A DNA stretch of 64,000 nucleotides from Pseudomonas sp. S31 (lineage in GTDB: Bacteria > Pseudomonadota > Gammaproteobacteria > Pseudomonadales > Pseudomonadaceae), in the NCBI RefSeq assembly GCF_016648105.1, contig NZ_JACVVE010000009.1, positions 95,834 to 159,833 on the forward strand, given 5' to 3'. The notes under the pieces were generated by a model, which saw nothing but the letters and a program-made list of their open reading frames with translations, made no database searches and was not told the DNA's origin. Position 1 is the stretch's first letter; the number at the start of each line of letters is the position of its first letter. Made by a program: the position numbers and the translations under genes. Below are positions 9,281 to 18,556 of this stretch, piece by piece.

Positions 9281-9304
9281 AAACGGGGCCTTTCGGCCCC
9301 GTTT
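9281..9304 (-). terminator. Rho-independent terminator of speC
   Basis: On the minus strand AAACGGGGCC-GAAA-GGCCCCGTTT is a 10-bp perfect stem closed by a GAAA tetraloop, 4 bp past the speC stop. A-T pairs at the stem base supply the T-rich end on both strands. Confidence 0.8.
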
Positions 9305-9308
9305 CGCA

Positions 9309-10472
9309 TTACAGGTAGTAAGCCTTCAGCGGCGGGAAGCCGTTGAATTCCACCGCGCTGTAGCTGGTGGTGTAGGCACCGGTCGACAGCCAGTACAGGC
9401 GGTCACCGATGGCCAGGTTCAGCGGCAGGCCGTACTTGTAGTTTTCGTACATGATGTCGGCGCTGTCGCAGGTCGGGCCGGCGATGACCACTTCTTCGGC
9501 CTCGCCTTTCTTTTCGGTCCAGATCGGGAACTTGATGGCTTCGTCCATGGTTTCGATCAGGCCGGAGAACTTGCCCACGTCGGTGTAGATCCAGCGCTCG
9601 ACGGCGGTGCGCGACTTGCGGGCGACCAGCACCACTTCGCTGACCAGGATGCCGGCGTTGGCGATCAGCGAACGGCCGGGTTCGAGGATGATCTCTGGCA
9701 GCTCGTCACCGAAGTCTTCCTTGAGGAAGCGGATGATCTCTTCGGCGTAGGTTTCCAGGCTGTTGGTCCGGGTGATGTAGTTGGCCGGGAAGCCGCCACC
9801 CATATTGATCAGCTTGAGCTCGATGCCGTCTTCTTCCTTCAGGCGCTCGAAGATCACTTTGACCTTGGCGATGGCGGCATCCCAGACGCTGATGTCGCGC
9901 TGCTGGGACCCTACGTGGAAGGAGATGCCGTACGGCACCAGGCCCAGGTCGCGGGCGAGGATCAGCAGGTCCATGGCCATGTCGGTCTGGCAGCCGAACT
10001 TGCGCGACAGCGGCCAATCGGCAGTGGTCGAGCCTTCGGTGAGGATACGCACGTACACTTTCGAGCCCGGCGCGGCCTTGGCGATGTTGCGCAGGTCGGC
10101 TTCCGAGTCGGTGGCATACAGGCGCACGCCCTTCTCGTAGAAGTAGCGGATGTCCTTGGACTTCTTGATGGTGTTGCCATAGCTGATGCGGTCGGCGCCG
10201 ACGCCGCGGCTCAGTACTTTGTCCAGCTCGTAGATCGATGCGATGTCGAAGCTCGAACCTTTTTCCTTGAGCAGGTCGATGATCTCGACGGCAGGGTTGG
10301 CCTTGACGGCGTAGTAGACCTTGGCGAACTCGAAACCTGCGCGCAGGTCGTCGTAGGCCTGGCTGATCATCTGGGTGTCGATGAGTACGAACGGGGTTTC
10401 CTGCTTGTCGGCGAATGCCTTCATTTTCTGGAAGGTGTCACGCGCGAAATAGTCTTCGACCTGGATCGACAT
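9309..10472 (-). CDS. speC: Ornithine/lysine decarboxylase, group IV PLP enzyme
   Basis: A 387-residue fold-type III (alanine racemase-like) decarboxylase that makes putrescine from ornithine; some relatives also use lysine. The PLP-lysine motif is VYYAVKANP near residue 50. HVGSQ, the phosphate-binding GGGFPA and the EPGRS motif follow, and the C-terminal GPTCDSAD supplies the catalytic Cys and Asp of the dimer interface. The start is placed at MSIQVEDYF, the usual family start; a longer start 7 codons upstream is possible. Cytosolic dimer. It stands alone, followed by its own terminator. Confidence 0.93.
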   Translation of the reverse strand: MSIQVEDYFARDTFQKMKAFADKQETPFVLIDTQMISQAYDDLRAGFEFAKVYYAVKANPAVEIIDLLKEKGSSFDIASIYELDKVLSRGVGADRISYGNTIKKSKDIRYFYEKGVRLYATDSEADLRNIAKAAPGSKVYVRILTEGSTTADWPLSRKFGCQTDMAMDLLILARDLGLVPYGISFHVGSQQRDISVWDAAIAKVKVIFERLKEEDGIELKLINMGGGFPANYITRTNSLETYAEEIIRFLKEDFGDELPEIILEPGRSLIANAGILVSEVVLVARKSRTAVERWIYTDVGKFSGLIETMDEAIKFPIWTEKKGEAEEVVIAGPTCDSADIMYENYKYGLPLNLAIGDRLYWLSTGAYTTSYSAVEFNGFPPLKAYYL

Positions 10473-10756
10473 GCTCAGGGACTCCATGGGCAAACTGAAA
10501 GATTAAGTGGCTGCAAACTGAACGTCCTCCGTATCCCCACTTTGGTTCGCCTACTCAGTACTTGAGCCGGATGGATCGTTTCCAGCATGGACGTTCGGCG
10601 CGCACTTTAGGGCGTGAAGAATGCAGAATCAACAGGCAATCCGGGCGTGTTCGTCGCGGATCGACGAGCAGCCATTTGAATAACCGACTCATGTGACCGG
10701 CTGATGTTCCATCGCAGGTTTCAGGCGTAAAAAATTGTGGAATGGACGCTGTCGAC

Positions 10757-10828
10757 CCCTTCGCGGGTGAACCCGCTCCTACAGGGTTTTGCAGATTTCT
10801 GTAGGAGCGGGTTTACCCGCGAAGGCCC
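10757..10828. repeat. Paired REP palindrome
   Basis: Inverted copies CCTTCGCGGGTGAACCCGCT and its complement flank a 20-bp loop. It is unusual here in lying in a divergent (promoter-containing) gap; most others are downstream of genes. Confidence 0.88.
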
Positions 10829-10922
10829 TCACGGTGTTCATATTTATGGCCACGTTCAGGCGCCCATCGGCACATGAAAAAAATCATGAATTTTTTTGTT
10901 ACCGACATGCGGATTTGCCGCC

Positions 10923-10941
10923 ATTGATGAGAAACATTACT
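10923..10941. promoter_or_regulatory. Candidate Fur box upstream of ECF sigma gene
   Basis: ATTGATGAGAAACATTACT matches 12 of 19 Fur consensus positions by eye and ends 37 bp before the GTG start of the sigma factor. FecI-type sigma genes are typically Fur-repressed, which supports the call. Confidence 0.5.
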
Positions 10942-10978
10942 ATTCGCACCCTCATCTGCCTCCCTGACGACTCCTCCC

Positions 10979-11467
10979 GTGGCTGGACACAAAGGCTTTC
11001 TCGACCATTACCAAGAGCTGATCGGCACCTGGACGCGCAAGCTGCGCAGTCGTCAGCAGGCCGAGGACCTCACCCATGATGCTTTCGTCCGGGTACTGGA
11101 AACCTCGCGCGAGCAGGTAGAGCAGCCTCGCGCCTATCTCCATCAGACCGCACGTAATATCGCGGTGGATGGCTTTCGCCGTGAAGACCGCCGCCAGAGC
11201 CTGGAGCGCGAGGCCCTGGACGAAGGCACAGCCGCCAACGGCGACCCAGAAGCCTATGTGCATGCCCTGGAGCTGGCCGACAGCATCGAGCGTGCCCTGG
11301 CCGAGCTGCCGCTGAACTGCCGCCGGGTGTTCATCTGGCAGAAGCTCGAAGGCCTGACCCAGGCCGAGATCGCCGAGCGCATGGGGTTGTCCAAGAACAT
11401 GGTCGAAAAGTATATGATCCGCACGCTCCGGCATCTGCGTGAGCACCTGGATGTGTCGGCAAGATGA
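10979..11467 (+). CDS. FecI-type ECF sigma-70 factor
   Basis: A 162-residue extracytoplasmic-function sigma factor. Region 2 is visible around RSRQQAEDLTHDAFVRVLE (-10 recognition) and region 4 around EGLTQAEIAERMGLSKNMVE (-35 helix-turn-helix). Translation begins at GTG 10979; there is no ATG between it and the in-frame stops at 10925-10930. The next gene, a FecR anti-sigma, begins at or near its stop. FecI-type factors redirect RNA polymerase to the promoter of the cognate TonB transducer, here the receptor at 12.6 kb. Probably Fur-regulated. Confidence 0.9.
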   Translation: MAGHKGFLDHYQELIGTWTRKLRSRQQAEDLTHDAFVRVLETSREQVEQPRAYLHQTARNIAVDGFRREDRRQSLEREALDEGTAANGDPEAYVHALELADSIERALAELPLNCRRVFIWQKLEGLTQAEIAERMGLSKNMVEKYMIRTLRHLREHLDVSAR

Positions 11468-11484
11468 GGCAGGAGACCTTTCCC

Positions 11485-12447
11485 ATGAAACAGCACGGTA
11501 GCGAAACGGTCCGCGAACAGGCAGCCGAATGGTTCGCCCGCGCGCAGGATGCGCCTGGCGATGCCGCGCTGCAGGCCCGCTTGCAAGCCTGGCTGGCCGC
11601 CGACCCGCTGCATGCTCAGGAGTACCTGCACCTGACTCGGCTCTGGCAGGCGGTCGACCTGGTGCCGCGCCAGCGCCTCGAAGCGTTGTGCCAGGCCGAC
11701 CCTGTGCAGCGCTTGCCACGCCGGCGCTTGCTGCACCAGGCGCTGGCGGCCAGTGTCGCGGTGCTGGCGCTGGGCCTGGGGTGGGGCGCCTGGAAGTACC
11801 AGCAGCTCAACCATCAGGATGATTTGCAGACGGCCTTCGGTGAGCGGCGCCAGGTCGAGCTGCCCGATGGTTCTCGCCTGGAGCTCAACGGCGCAACCCG
11901 GCTGCAGGTCGATTTCAGTGGTGCGCGCCGGCATATCCAGCTGGATGCGGGTGAGGCGATGTTCATCGTCGCCCACGACAGCAGCCGGCCGTTCGTGGTC
12001 GCCACCGCCCAGGGCAGTGTCACCGTGACCGGCACCCGCTTCGATGTGCGGCTCGATCCGGCCGCCACCCGCGTGGCGGTCGAGCAGGGTTCGGTCCGGG
12101 TCCAGGGCAAGGACGCCTCGCTGGCGCAACTGGGGGCCGGCCAGGGGACGCAGATCGATGCGCAGGGCGAGGTAGCCGCGCCCTACGCGGTCAACGCGGC
12201 CGCGCTGACCGCCTGGCGCCAGGGCAAGCTGGTGTTCGAAAACGCCACGCTGGCCGAGGTCGTAGCCGAAGCCTCGCGTTATCGTGCCCAGCCACTGCGG
12301 GTCGCCCCGGGCAAGGTGGCTCGACTGCGCTTGTCCAGCACCTTCAGCACCGATGACACGGACGCGCTGTTGCGCGCCTTGCCGAACATCCTGCCGGTGG
12401 CCATCAAGGCCCACGAAGATGGTTCCCGCGAAATAATCGCGAAATAG
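11485..12447 (+). CDS. FecR-type anti-sigma factor / signal transducer
   Basis: A 320-residue single-pass inner-membrane protein. The N-terminal cytoplasmic DUF4880-like helix bundle (EQAAEWFARAQDAPGD) binds the sigma factor. A transmembrane helix lies at about 78-95 (LAASVAVLALGLGWGAW), and the periplasmic FecR domain has the motifs ERRQVELPDGSRLELNG and VTGTRFDVRL. ATG 11485 is preferred because AGGAG sits 9 bp upstream; ATG 11464, which overlaps the sigma stop, lacks a ribosome-binding site. It should relay ligand occupancy from the receptor's STN domain to the sigma factor. Confidence 0.9.
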   Translation: MKQHGSETVREQAAEWFARAQDAPGDAALQARLQAWLAADPLHAQEYLHLTRLWQAVDLVPRQRLEALCQADPVQRLPRRRLLHQALAASVAVLALGLGWGAWKYQQLNHQDDLQTAFGERRQVELPDGSRLELNGATRLQVDFSGARRHIQLDAGEAMFIVAHDSSRPFVVATAQGSVTVTGTRFDVRLDPAATRVAVEQGSVRVQGKDASLAQLGAGQGTQIDAQGEVAAPYAVNAAALTAWRQGKLVFENATLAEVVAEASRYRAQPLRVAPGKVARLRLSSTFSTDDTDALLRALPNILPVAIKAHEDGSREIIAK

Positions 12448-12555
12448 ATTCAGGTTTTTTTTCGCTCGTTCGTCTTCCCCGCCAGCTGCAACTGCCAAGC
12501 ATTTTCATTTGCATGCGGTTGGGTCCATTCCGAATCTTCAGGATGTTTCGACGAC

Positions 12556-14985
12556 GTGAACAACAACAAGCCATTCCCACGCTGGCGCGCCCTGGCGCTG
12601 GCCCTAGCGGTCGCTGCCGTCACTGCCAACAGCCAGGCCGACCAAGCCATCAGCACGATCCAGATCCAGGCGCAGCCCTTGGCCACGGCGCTGACCCAAC
12701 TGGGCCAGCAGACCAACCTGCAATTGTTCTTCAGCCCGGAGCTGGTGGCCGGCAAGCAGGCGCCGCAGGTGTCCGGCAGCCTGGCGCCAGAACAGGCGCT
12801 GCAGCTGTTGCTGCAGGGCAGCGGGCTGACCTACGAGATGTCCCAGGACACCGTGGTGGTCAAGCCAGCCGAAACCGCTGGCACACTCACCACTGGCAGC
12901 CTGGAGCTGGCCCCGACCGACGTCAAGGTGGTCGGCGACTGGCTGGGCGATGCCGACCAGGCCGTGGTGCAGAACCACCCGGGCGCACGCACGGTGGTGC
13001 GCCGCGAGGCCATGGTGGAGAAGGGCGCGATGAACGTGCGCGACGTGCTGCGTGGTATCCCTGGCGTGCAGGTGCAGGAGTCCAACGGCACCGGTGGCAG
13101 CGACCTGTCGCTCAACGTTGGCGTGCGTGGCCTGACCTCGCGCCTGTCGCCCCGTTCGACGGTGCTCATCGACGGCATTCCAGCGGCCTTCGCGCCGTAT
13201 GGCCAGCCGCAGTTGTCGATGGCACCGATATCCTCCGGCAACCTCGACAGCATCGACGTGGTGCGCGGTGCAGGCTCCGTGCGCTATGGCCCGCAGAACG
13301 TCGGCGGGGTGATCAACTTCGTCACCCGGGCGATCCCCGAGAAGGCTTCGGCGGAGCTTTCCACCACCCTGGAAACCTCCCAGCATGGTGGCTGGAAGCA
13401 CACCGAGTCGGCGTTCGTCGGCGGTACGGCCGACAATGGCATGGGCGTGGCCTTGCTGTACACCGGGGTCAACGGCAATGGCTATCGGGAGAGCAACAAC
13501 GGCAACGACATCGACGACGTGATCCTCAAGACCCACTGGGCGCCTACCGACGTCGACGAATTCTGGCTCAATTTCCACTACTACGACGGCCGCGCGGACA
13601 TGCCGGGTGGCCTGACCCAGGCCCAGTACGACAGCAAGCCGTTCCAGTCGCTGCGCGACTACGACTACTTCGCCGGGCGGCGCAAGGATGTGTCGTTCAA
13701 GTGGCAACGCCAGCTCGACGATGCTACCCAGTTCGAAGTGCTGACCTACTACACCGACAGTTTCCGCGGCAGCGCCATCGCCTCTCGGGACATGAAAACC
13801 TTGTCGTCATTCCCGCGCAACTACCACACCTTCGCCATCGAGCCACGCTTGTCGCGAATCTTCTTCGCCGGCCCGACCACCCAGGAAGTCAGCGTCGGCT
13901 ATCGCTACCTGAAGGAAGGCATGCGCGAGCAGTCGTCGCGCCTGGCACTGATCGACAACGTGCCGACCTCCACGCCGACGTCCGACGGCCACGTGTTCCA
14001 GGACCGCAGCGGTGGTACCGAGGCGAGCGCCTACTACATCGATGACAAGATCGACGTCGGCAACTGGACCATTACCCCAGGCATCCGCTTCGAGCACATC
14101 AATACCGACTGGCGTGACCGCCCTGTGCTGGGAACCAACGGCCAGCCGGTGCCGGAGAAGAACCGAAGCATCACCAGCAACGAGCCGCTGCCGGCGCTGA
14201 GCGTGATGTATCACGTCTCCGATGCCTGGAAGCTGTTCGCCAACTACGAGACTTCCTTCGGCAGCCTGCAGTACTTCCAGCTGGGCCAGGGTGGCAGCGG
14301 CGACAGCACGGCCAATGGCCTGGAGCCGGAAAAGGCCAAGACCTATGAAATCGGCACTCGGTACGACAACGGCGGTTTCGCCGGGGAGTTGACGGCGTTC
14401 TACATCGACTTCGACGACGAGCTGCAGTACATCAGCAACGACGTGGGCTGGACCAACCTGGGCGCGACCAAGCACCAGGGCATCGAAGCGTCGGTGCGCT
14501 ATGACCTGGCGGGGCTGGACCCGCGGCTGGAAGGGCTCTCGGTGAATGGTGGCTACACCTACACCCGAGCTACCTACGAAGGCGAGATCCCAGGCTTCAA
14601 GGGCCGCGACCTGCCGTTCTATTCGCGCCAGGTGGCGACTGCCGGGGTGCGATATGAGGTCAATCACTGGACCTGGAACCTGGACGCCTATGCCCAATCC
14701 AAGCAGCGCGCGCCGGGGACCGGGATCAACAGCGATGGCAGCTTCACCGGTGACTACATCACCGAGCCGAGTGCGGATGGGCAGTATGGCGACATTCCGG
14801 GGTATGTGACCTGGCATGCCCGTGGTGGCTACGACTTCGGGCCGCAGATGTCCAACCTGAAGCTGGCGGCGGGGGTGAAGAACCTGTTCGACAAGCAGTA
14901 CTTCACCCGCTCCAGCGACAACAATGCCGGCATCTACGTGGGTGAGCCACGGACCTTCTATGTGCAGGCCAGTGTAGGGTTCTGA
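12556..14985 (+). CDS. FecA-type TonB-dependent transducer with STN signalling domain
   Basis: An 809-residue outer-membrane receptor. A signal peptide (to about Ala28, NSQADQAIST) is followed by an STN domain at roughly 32-105 (IQAQPLATALTQLGQQTNLQ). The plug contains GIPGVQVQESNGTGGSDLSL and VRGAGSVRYGPQNVGGVINF, and the barrel ends in SVGF. The STN domain marks it as a cell-surface signalling receptor that should activate the upstream sigma/FecR pair. The start is GTG 12556 with AGGA 12 bp upstream. Barrel motifs such as SDGSFTGDYITEPSADGQYG resemble FecA (ferric citrate) receptors, but the ligand is not certain. Confidence 0.9.
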   Translation: MNNNKPFPRWRALALALAVAAVTANSQADQAISTIQIQAQPLATALTQLGQQTNLQLFFSPELVAGKQAPQVSGSLAPEQALQLLLQGSGLTYEMSQDTVVVKPAETAGTLTTGSLELAPTDVKVVGDWLGDADQAVVQNHPGARTVVRREAMVEKGAMNVRDVLRGIPGVQVQESNGTGGSDLSLNVGVRGLTSRLSPRSTVLIDGIPAAFAPYGQPQLSMAPISSGNLDSIDVVRGAGSVRYGPQNVGGVINFVTRAIPEKASAELSTTLETSQHGGWKHTESAFVGGTADNGMGVALLYTGVNGNGYRESNNGNDIDDVILKTHWAPTDVDEFWLNFHYYDGRADMPGGLTQAQYDSKPFQSLRDYDYFAGRRKDVSFKWQRQLDDATQFEVLTYYTDSFRGSAIASRDMKTLSSFPRNYHTFAIEPRLSRIFFAGPTTQEVSVGYRYLKEGMREQSSRLALIDNVPTSTPTSDGHVFQDRSGGTEASAYYIDDKIDVGNWTITPGIRFEHINTDWRDRPVLGTNGQPVPEKNRSITSNEPLPALSVMYHVSDAWKLFANYETSFGSLQYFQLGQGGSGDSTANGLEPEKAKTYEIGTRYDNGGFAGELTAFYIDFDDELQYISNDVGWTNLGATKHQGIEASVRYDLAGLDPRLEGLSVNGGYTYTRATYEGEIPGFKGRDLPFYSRQVATAGVRYEVNHWTWNLDAYAQSKQRAPGTGINSDGSFTGDYITEPSADGQYGDIPGYVTWHARGGYDFGPQMSNLKLAAGVKNLFDKQYFTRSSDNNAGIYVGEPRTFYVQASVGF

Positions 14986-14998
14986 CACCGCGTCGGCT

Positions 14999-15065
14999 GC
15001 TTCGCGGGTGAACCCGCTCCTACAGGGTCGTGCTGTACCTGTAGGAGCGGGTTTACCCGCGAAAG
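14999..15065. repeat. Paired REP palindrome
   Basis: CTTCGCGGGTGAACCCGCTC and its near complement lie between the convergent receptor and ABC-transporter genes. It is likely the 3' structure for both transcripts. Confidence 0.88.
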
Positions 15066-15072
15066 AGCCCTA

Positions 15073-16230
15073 TCAGGACGCCGCCACCTCGGCCGGCGAA
15101 ACGATACTGGTCTTCGCCCCCCGCGAACGCCCCGAGCTCAAGTAAGCTGCAATCGATTCCTGCGTCACCTCACCCAGGAACACCTGCTCGGCATCGAGCA
15201 CCGGCAACCACGCCCGATTGAACTCGTACATCCGCGACAGCAGGATGCGCAGGTGCTCGTCGTGCGAGGCGGTGGCATTGAACTGGCGCAGGAAGTCGCC
15301 ACAGCTGCCTTGCTGGCGGTGCATGTCGCGTCGACGCACATAGCCCAGCGCCTTGTTCTGCGCATCGGTCACCACCACGTAGCGGCGGTCGTGTTCGTCC
15401 AGCAGCTCCAGGGCATCGGCCACCGGCGTTTCCGGGCTCACCGACGGGGCGTTGTCCGCGGCATCCTCGGCGCGGACCAGCAACAGGCGCTTGAGCGTGC
15501 TGTCCTGGCCGACGAAGTTGCTGACGAAGTCATCCACCGGATGCGCCAGCAAGGTGTCCGGGTGGTCCAGTTGGAGTAGCTTGCCGGCGCGGAAGATGGC
15601 GATCTTGTCGCCCAGCTTGATGGCTTCGTCGATGTCATGGCTGACCATGATCACCGTCTTGTTCAGCGCCCGCTGCATCTCGAAGAACTCGTTCTGGATC
15701 ATCTCGCGGTTGATCGGGTCGACCGCGCCGAACGGCTCGTCCATCAGCAGCACGGGCGCTTCGGCGGCCAGTGCGCGGATCACGCCGATGCGCTGTTGCT
15801 GGCCGCCGGACAGTTCACGCGGGTAGCGTTGCAGGTACTGCTTGGGCTCGAGCTTGATCATGTGCATCAGCTCGCGGGCACGCTCGTGGCACTTCTGCTT
15901 GTCCCAGCCGAGCAGGCGCGGCACCACGGTGATGTTCTCCTCGATGGTCATGTTGGGGAACAGGCCGATCTGCTGGATCACGTAGCCGATATGGCGGCGC
16001 AGGGTCACTTCGTCCAGGGCACTGGTGTCCTCGCCGTTGATGAACACCTGCCCGGAGGTGGGCGTGATCAGGCGGTTGATCATCTTCAGCGTGGTGCTCT
16101 TGCCGCAGCCCGAGGGGCCGAGGAACACGCAGATCTCGCCTTCGTTGACGGTGAGGCTTACCGAGTCGACCGCCTTGACGTCCTTGCCGTTGACGTTGAA
16201 GGTCTTGCTGAGGTTCTTGAGTTCGATCAT
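15073..16230 (-). CDS. Glycine betaine/quaternary amine ABC transporter ATPase with CBS domains (OpuCA-like)
   Basis: A 385-residue ABC ATPase. Walker A is GPSGCGKST, the signature is LSGGQQQRIGVIRAL, Walker B is VLLMDEPFGAVD, and the switch histidine is in VSHDIDEA. The C-terminal ~130 residues (from about 255) form a CBS-type module with VVTDAQNKALGYVRRRD and LPVLDAEQVFLGEV, as in OpuCA/ProV relatives that sense ionic strength. It is the last gene of a four-gene minus-strand operon, overlapping its upstream permease by 4 bp. Role: energising uptake of betaine, choline or related osmoprotectants. Ligand inferred. Confidence 0.9.
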   Translation of the reverse strand: MIELKNLSKTFNVNGKDVKAVDSVSLTVNEGEICVFLGPSGCGKSTTLKMINRLITPTSGQVFINGEDTSALDEVTLRRHIGYVIQQIGLFPNMTIEENITVVPRLLGWDKQKCHERARELMHMIKLEPKQYLQRYPRELSGGQQQRIGVIRALAAEAPVLLMDEPFGAVDPINREMIQNEFFEMQRALNKTVIMVSHDIDEAIKLGDKIAIFRAGKLLQLDHPDTLLAHPVDDFVSNFVGQDSTLKRLLLVRAEDAADNAPSVSPETPVADALELLDEHDRRYVVVTDAQNKALGYVRRRDMHRQQGSCGDFLRQFNATASHDEHLRILLSRMYEFNRAWLPVLDAEQVFLGEVTQESIAAYLSSGRSRGAKTSIVSPAEVAAS

Positions 16231-16880
16231 GAGCGCAGTCCTTCTGGAGTCAGGGCACGTTGCAGGGTTTGCAGGAGCAGGTCGGCGACGATGGCCAGCA
16301 GGCTGACCAGCACGGCGCCGACCAGCAGCATCGACATGTCGCTGCGGCTGATGGAGGTGAGGATGAGCACGCCAAGGCCACCGGCACCGATGGTCGCGGC
16401 GATGGTCATGACGCCGATGTTCATGACCACGGCGGTGCGCACGCCAGCGAGGATCACCGGCACCGCGATGGGCAGTTCGACCATGCGCAGGCGCTGGCCG
16501 AAGGTCATGCCGATGCCGCGCGCGGCTTCACGGATGCCGGGCTCGACGTTGGTCAGGGCCAGGTAGGTGTTGCGCAGGATCGGCAGCAGTGAATAAAGGA
16601 ACACTGCGGTAATCGCCGGAAGCGGCCCCAGGCCCTGGCCGAACTTGGAGTAGAACGGCAGCAGCAGGCCGAACAGGGCGATCGACGGGATGGTCAGCAG
16701 CACCGTGGCACTGGCCTGCAACGGGCCGGCGAGGGCCGGGAAGCGGGTCATCAGGATGCCCAGCGGCACGCCGACGAGGATGGCCAGGCCGACGGCGATG
16801 CCGACCAGCATGACGTGCTGCCAGGTCAGTTGCAGGACCTGGGCCCAGTCAAGGTGGGCGAAGGTGTCGAGCAGGTTCAT
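16227..16880 (-). CDS. Osmoprotectant ABC transporter permease (OpuCB/YehW-like)
   Basis: A 217-residue integral membrane permease of the binding-protein-dependent MetI-like family, with about six hydrophobic segments. The EAA-type loop is visible in EPGIREAARGIGMTFGQRL. It overlaps the substrate-binding protein gene by 4 bp upstream and the ATPase gene by 4 bp downstream, so translation is coupled. It pairs with the permease at 17.8-18.5 kb to form the heterodimeric channel. Confidence 0.9.
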   Translation of the reverse strand: MNLLDTFAHLDWAQVLQLTWQHVMLVGIAVGLAILVGVPLGILMTRFPALAGPLQASATVLLTIPSIALFGLLLPFYSKFGQGLGPLPAITAVFLYSLLPILRNTYLALTNVEPGIREAARGIGMTFGQRLRMVELPIAVPVILAGVRTAVVMNIGVMTIAATIGAGGLGVLILTSISRSDMSMLLVGAVLVSLLAIVADLLLQTLQRALTPEGLRS

Positions 16881-17788
16881 GGCTGTACCTCGCTGAGGGG
16901 GTGTTCGCGCAGGAAGTCAGCGGCCACGGCGGTCGGGCTCTGGTGCTCGACGTCGACCTTGGCGTTGAGCTGGCGCATGGTCTCGTCGTCGAGCTGCTCG
17001 GCCAGCGGCTTGAGCAGGCCGGCCAATTGCGGGTTGGCGTCGAGCACCGGCTTGCGGATCACCGGGGCGGCGGTGTAGTCGGGGAAGTAGTGCTTGTCGT
17101 CCTCGAGTAGCTTGAGGTTGAACGCGTTGAGGCGGCCGTCGGTGGTGTAGACCAGGCCGGCAAACACCTGGTTGTTGTGCATGGCGGTATAGACCAGGCC
17201 GGCATCCATTTGGCGGATGTTGGCGCGACCCACTTGCAGGTCGTACAGCTCCTTGAGGCCGACCAGGCCATCCGGGCGGTTGGCGAACTCGGTGTCCAGT
17301 GCCACCAGGTGATTGCGCTTGCTTTCATCGCGCAGCACCTGGTTCAGATCGCTGATGGTGTTGACCTGCGGGTATTGCAAGGCAACTTCCTTGGGCAGAC
17401 CCAAGGCATAGGTGTTGCTGAACTTGGACGGAGTCAGCCAGATCAGGTCTTTCTTGGCATCCAGTTCCTTGACCTTGGCGTAGGTGGCCGCGGCGTCGGG
17501 CATACGTTCGTCGATATGGTTGTAGGACACCAGCGAGACCCCGGTGTACTCCCACATCAGGTCGAGCTGGCCGGTTTCCTGGGCCTGGCGGGCGATGCTG
17601 CTGCCAAGGCCGGTGGTCACGCGTACGTCAAAACCGTTGGCGCGCAGGTACTGTGCGGTGATCTCGGCGAGCACGGTCTGTTCGGTGAAGACGCGCGCGC
17701 CGATGCGGATCAGCGGTTTTTCCGCTGCCTGGGCAAATCCTGCGAACAGCAGGGCCGCGCCCAGCAGCAAGGCGATTCTCTTCTTCAT
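16877..17788 (-). CDS. Quaternary-amine substrate-binding protein (OsmF/OpuCC-like)
   Basis: A 303-residue periplasmic binding protein with a Sec signal ending GFAQAAEKP. The mature part begins with IRIGARVFTEQTVLAE, typical of the OpuAC/OsmF fold, and contains LMWEYTGVSLVSYN and MDAGLVYTAMHNNQ, aromatic and carboxylate-rich stretches that form the cation cage in this family. No lipobox Cys is present, so it should be soluble in the periplasm. It sits between two permease genes in the operon. Confidence 0.9.
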   Translation of the reverse strand: MKKRIALLLGAALLFAGFAQAAEKPLIRIGARVFTEQTVLAEITAQYLRANGFDVRVTTGLGSSIARQAQETGQLDLMWEYTGVSLVSYNHIDERMPDAAATYAKVKELDAKKDLIWLTPSKFSNTYALGLPKEVALQYPQVNTISDLNQVLRDESKRNHLVALDTEFANRPDGLVGLKELYDLQVGRANIRQMDAGLVYTAMHNNQVFAGLVYTTDGRLNAFNLKLLEDDKHYFPDYTAAPVIRKPVLDANPQLAGLLKPLAEQLDDETMRQLNAKVDVEHQSPTAVAADFLREHPLSEVQP

Positions 17789-17800
17789 ACGTTCCCTCTG

Positions 17801-18514
17801 TTATTGGGCCAGGCCACGTTCCAACCAGCGCTTGCTGGAGAAACTCACCGCGGCGTCCAGCACCAGGGCCAGCAGCGCGGTGCAGGCGGCGCCCAGCAGC
17901 AGCTGTGGCTGGTTGTTCAGGGCGATGCCGGGGAAGATCAGGCTGCCAAGGCTGTTGGCGCCGATCAGGAAGGCCAGTGGCGCGGTGCCGACGTTCAGGG
18001 CCAGGGCCACGCGCACACCTCCGACGATGATCGGCACGGCATTGGGCAACTCGACCTGCCACAGTTGCTGGCGCGGGGTCATGCCGATGCCGGTGGCGGC
18101 CTCCTTGAGCGAGGCGGGGACGTTTTTCAGGCCTTCGTAGGTGTTGCGCACGATGGGCAGGAGGGAGGCGAGGAAGAGCGCGAAGATCGCGGGACCGGCG
18201 CCGATGCCCAGGATACTCAGGGCGATGGCCAGAACGGCCAGAGGGGGAACGGTGTTGCCTACGTTGAAGAACTGCATGAAGCGTTCGGCTTTGTCGACCC
18301 GGTGCGGTCGACTCAAGGCAATGCCGGCAGGGATGCCCACGGCCAACGCCGCCGCCATCGAAGCCAGCACCAGGACCAGGTGCGCTTGCAGGTAGAAACC
18401 AAGATCGTCGCGATAACGCGCGATCGTGTCGATGCCGATCCAGTGGACCAGCAGGGCCAGGATGACGAGCACGGCGGCCCATCCCAACAGCCCCTTTCCG
18501 TAGCGTTTAGCCAC
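17801..18514 (-). CDS. Osmoprotectant ABC transporter permease (OpuCD/YehY-like), first gene of operon
   Basis: A 237-residue permease with five to six hydrophobic segments and an EAA loop in VPASLKEAATGIGMTPRQQ. The start is set at GTG 18514 because AAGGAG lies 7 bp upstream (acaAGGAGtccgcctGTG on the minus strand); a longer GTG start 10 codons upstream has no ribosome-binding site. It opens the operon permease-SBP-permease-ATPase. A GC hairpin at 18557-18575 lies in its leader. Confidence 0.87.
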   Translation of the reverse strand: MAKRYGKGLLGWAAVLVILALLVHWIGIDTIARYRDDLGFYLQAHLVLVLASMAAALAVGIPAGIALSRPHRVDKAERFMQFFNVGNTVPPLAVLAIALSILGIGAGPAIFALFLASLLPIVRNTYEGLKNVPASLKEAATGIGMTPRQQLWQVELPNAVPIIVGGVRVALALNVGTAPLAFLIGANSLGSLIFPGIALNNQPQLLLGAACTALLALVLDAAVSFSSKRWLERGLAQ

Positions 18515-18556
18515 AGGCGGACTCCTTGTGTTGTCGGCGAGCACACTTCTTTTGTT

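Larger units (their letters stand above)
10473..10978. other. 506-bp divergent intergenic region speC / ECF sigma
   Basis: This gap holds a paired REP palindrome (10757-10828), a Fur-like site (10923-10941) and presumably both promoters. The first ~280 bp next to speC contain no convincing ORF, RNA gene or strong repeat that I can see. Confidence 0.6.

Noticed and set aside
12427..12462. CGCGA/TCGCG stem then T8 as a fecR terminator
   Set aside because: The 13-bp gap between stem and T-run is too long for a standard intrinsic terminator; mentioned only as a weak element.
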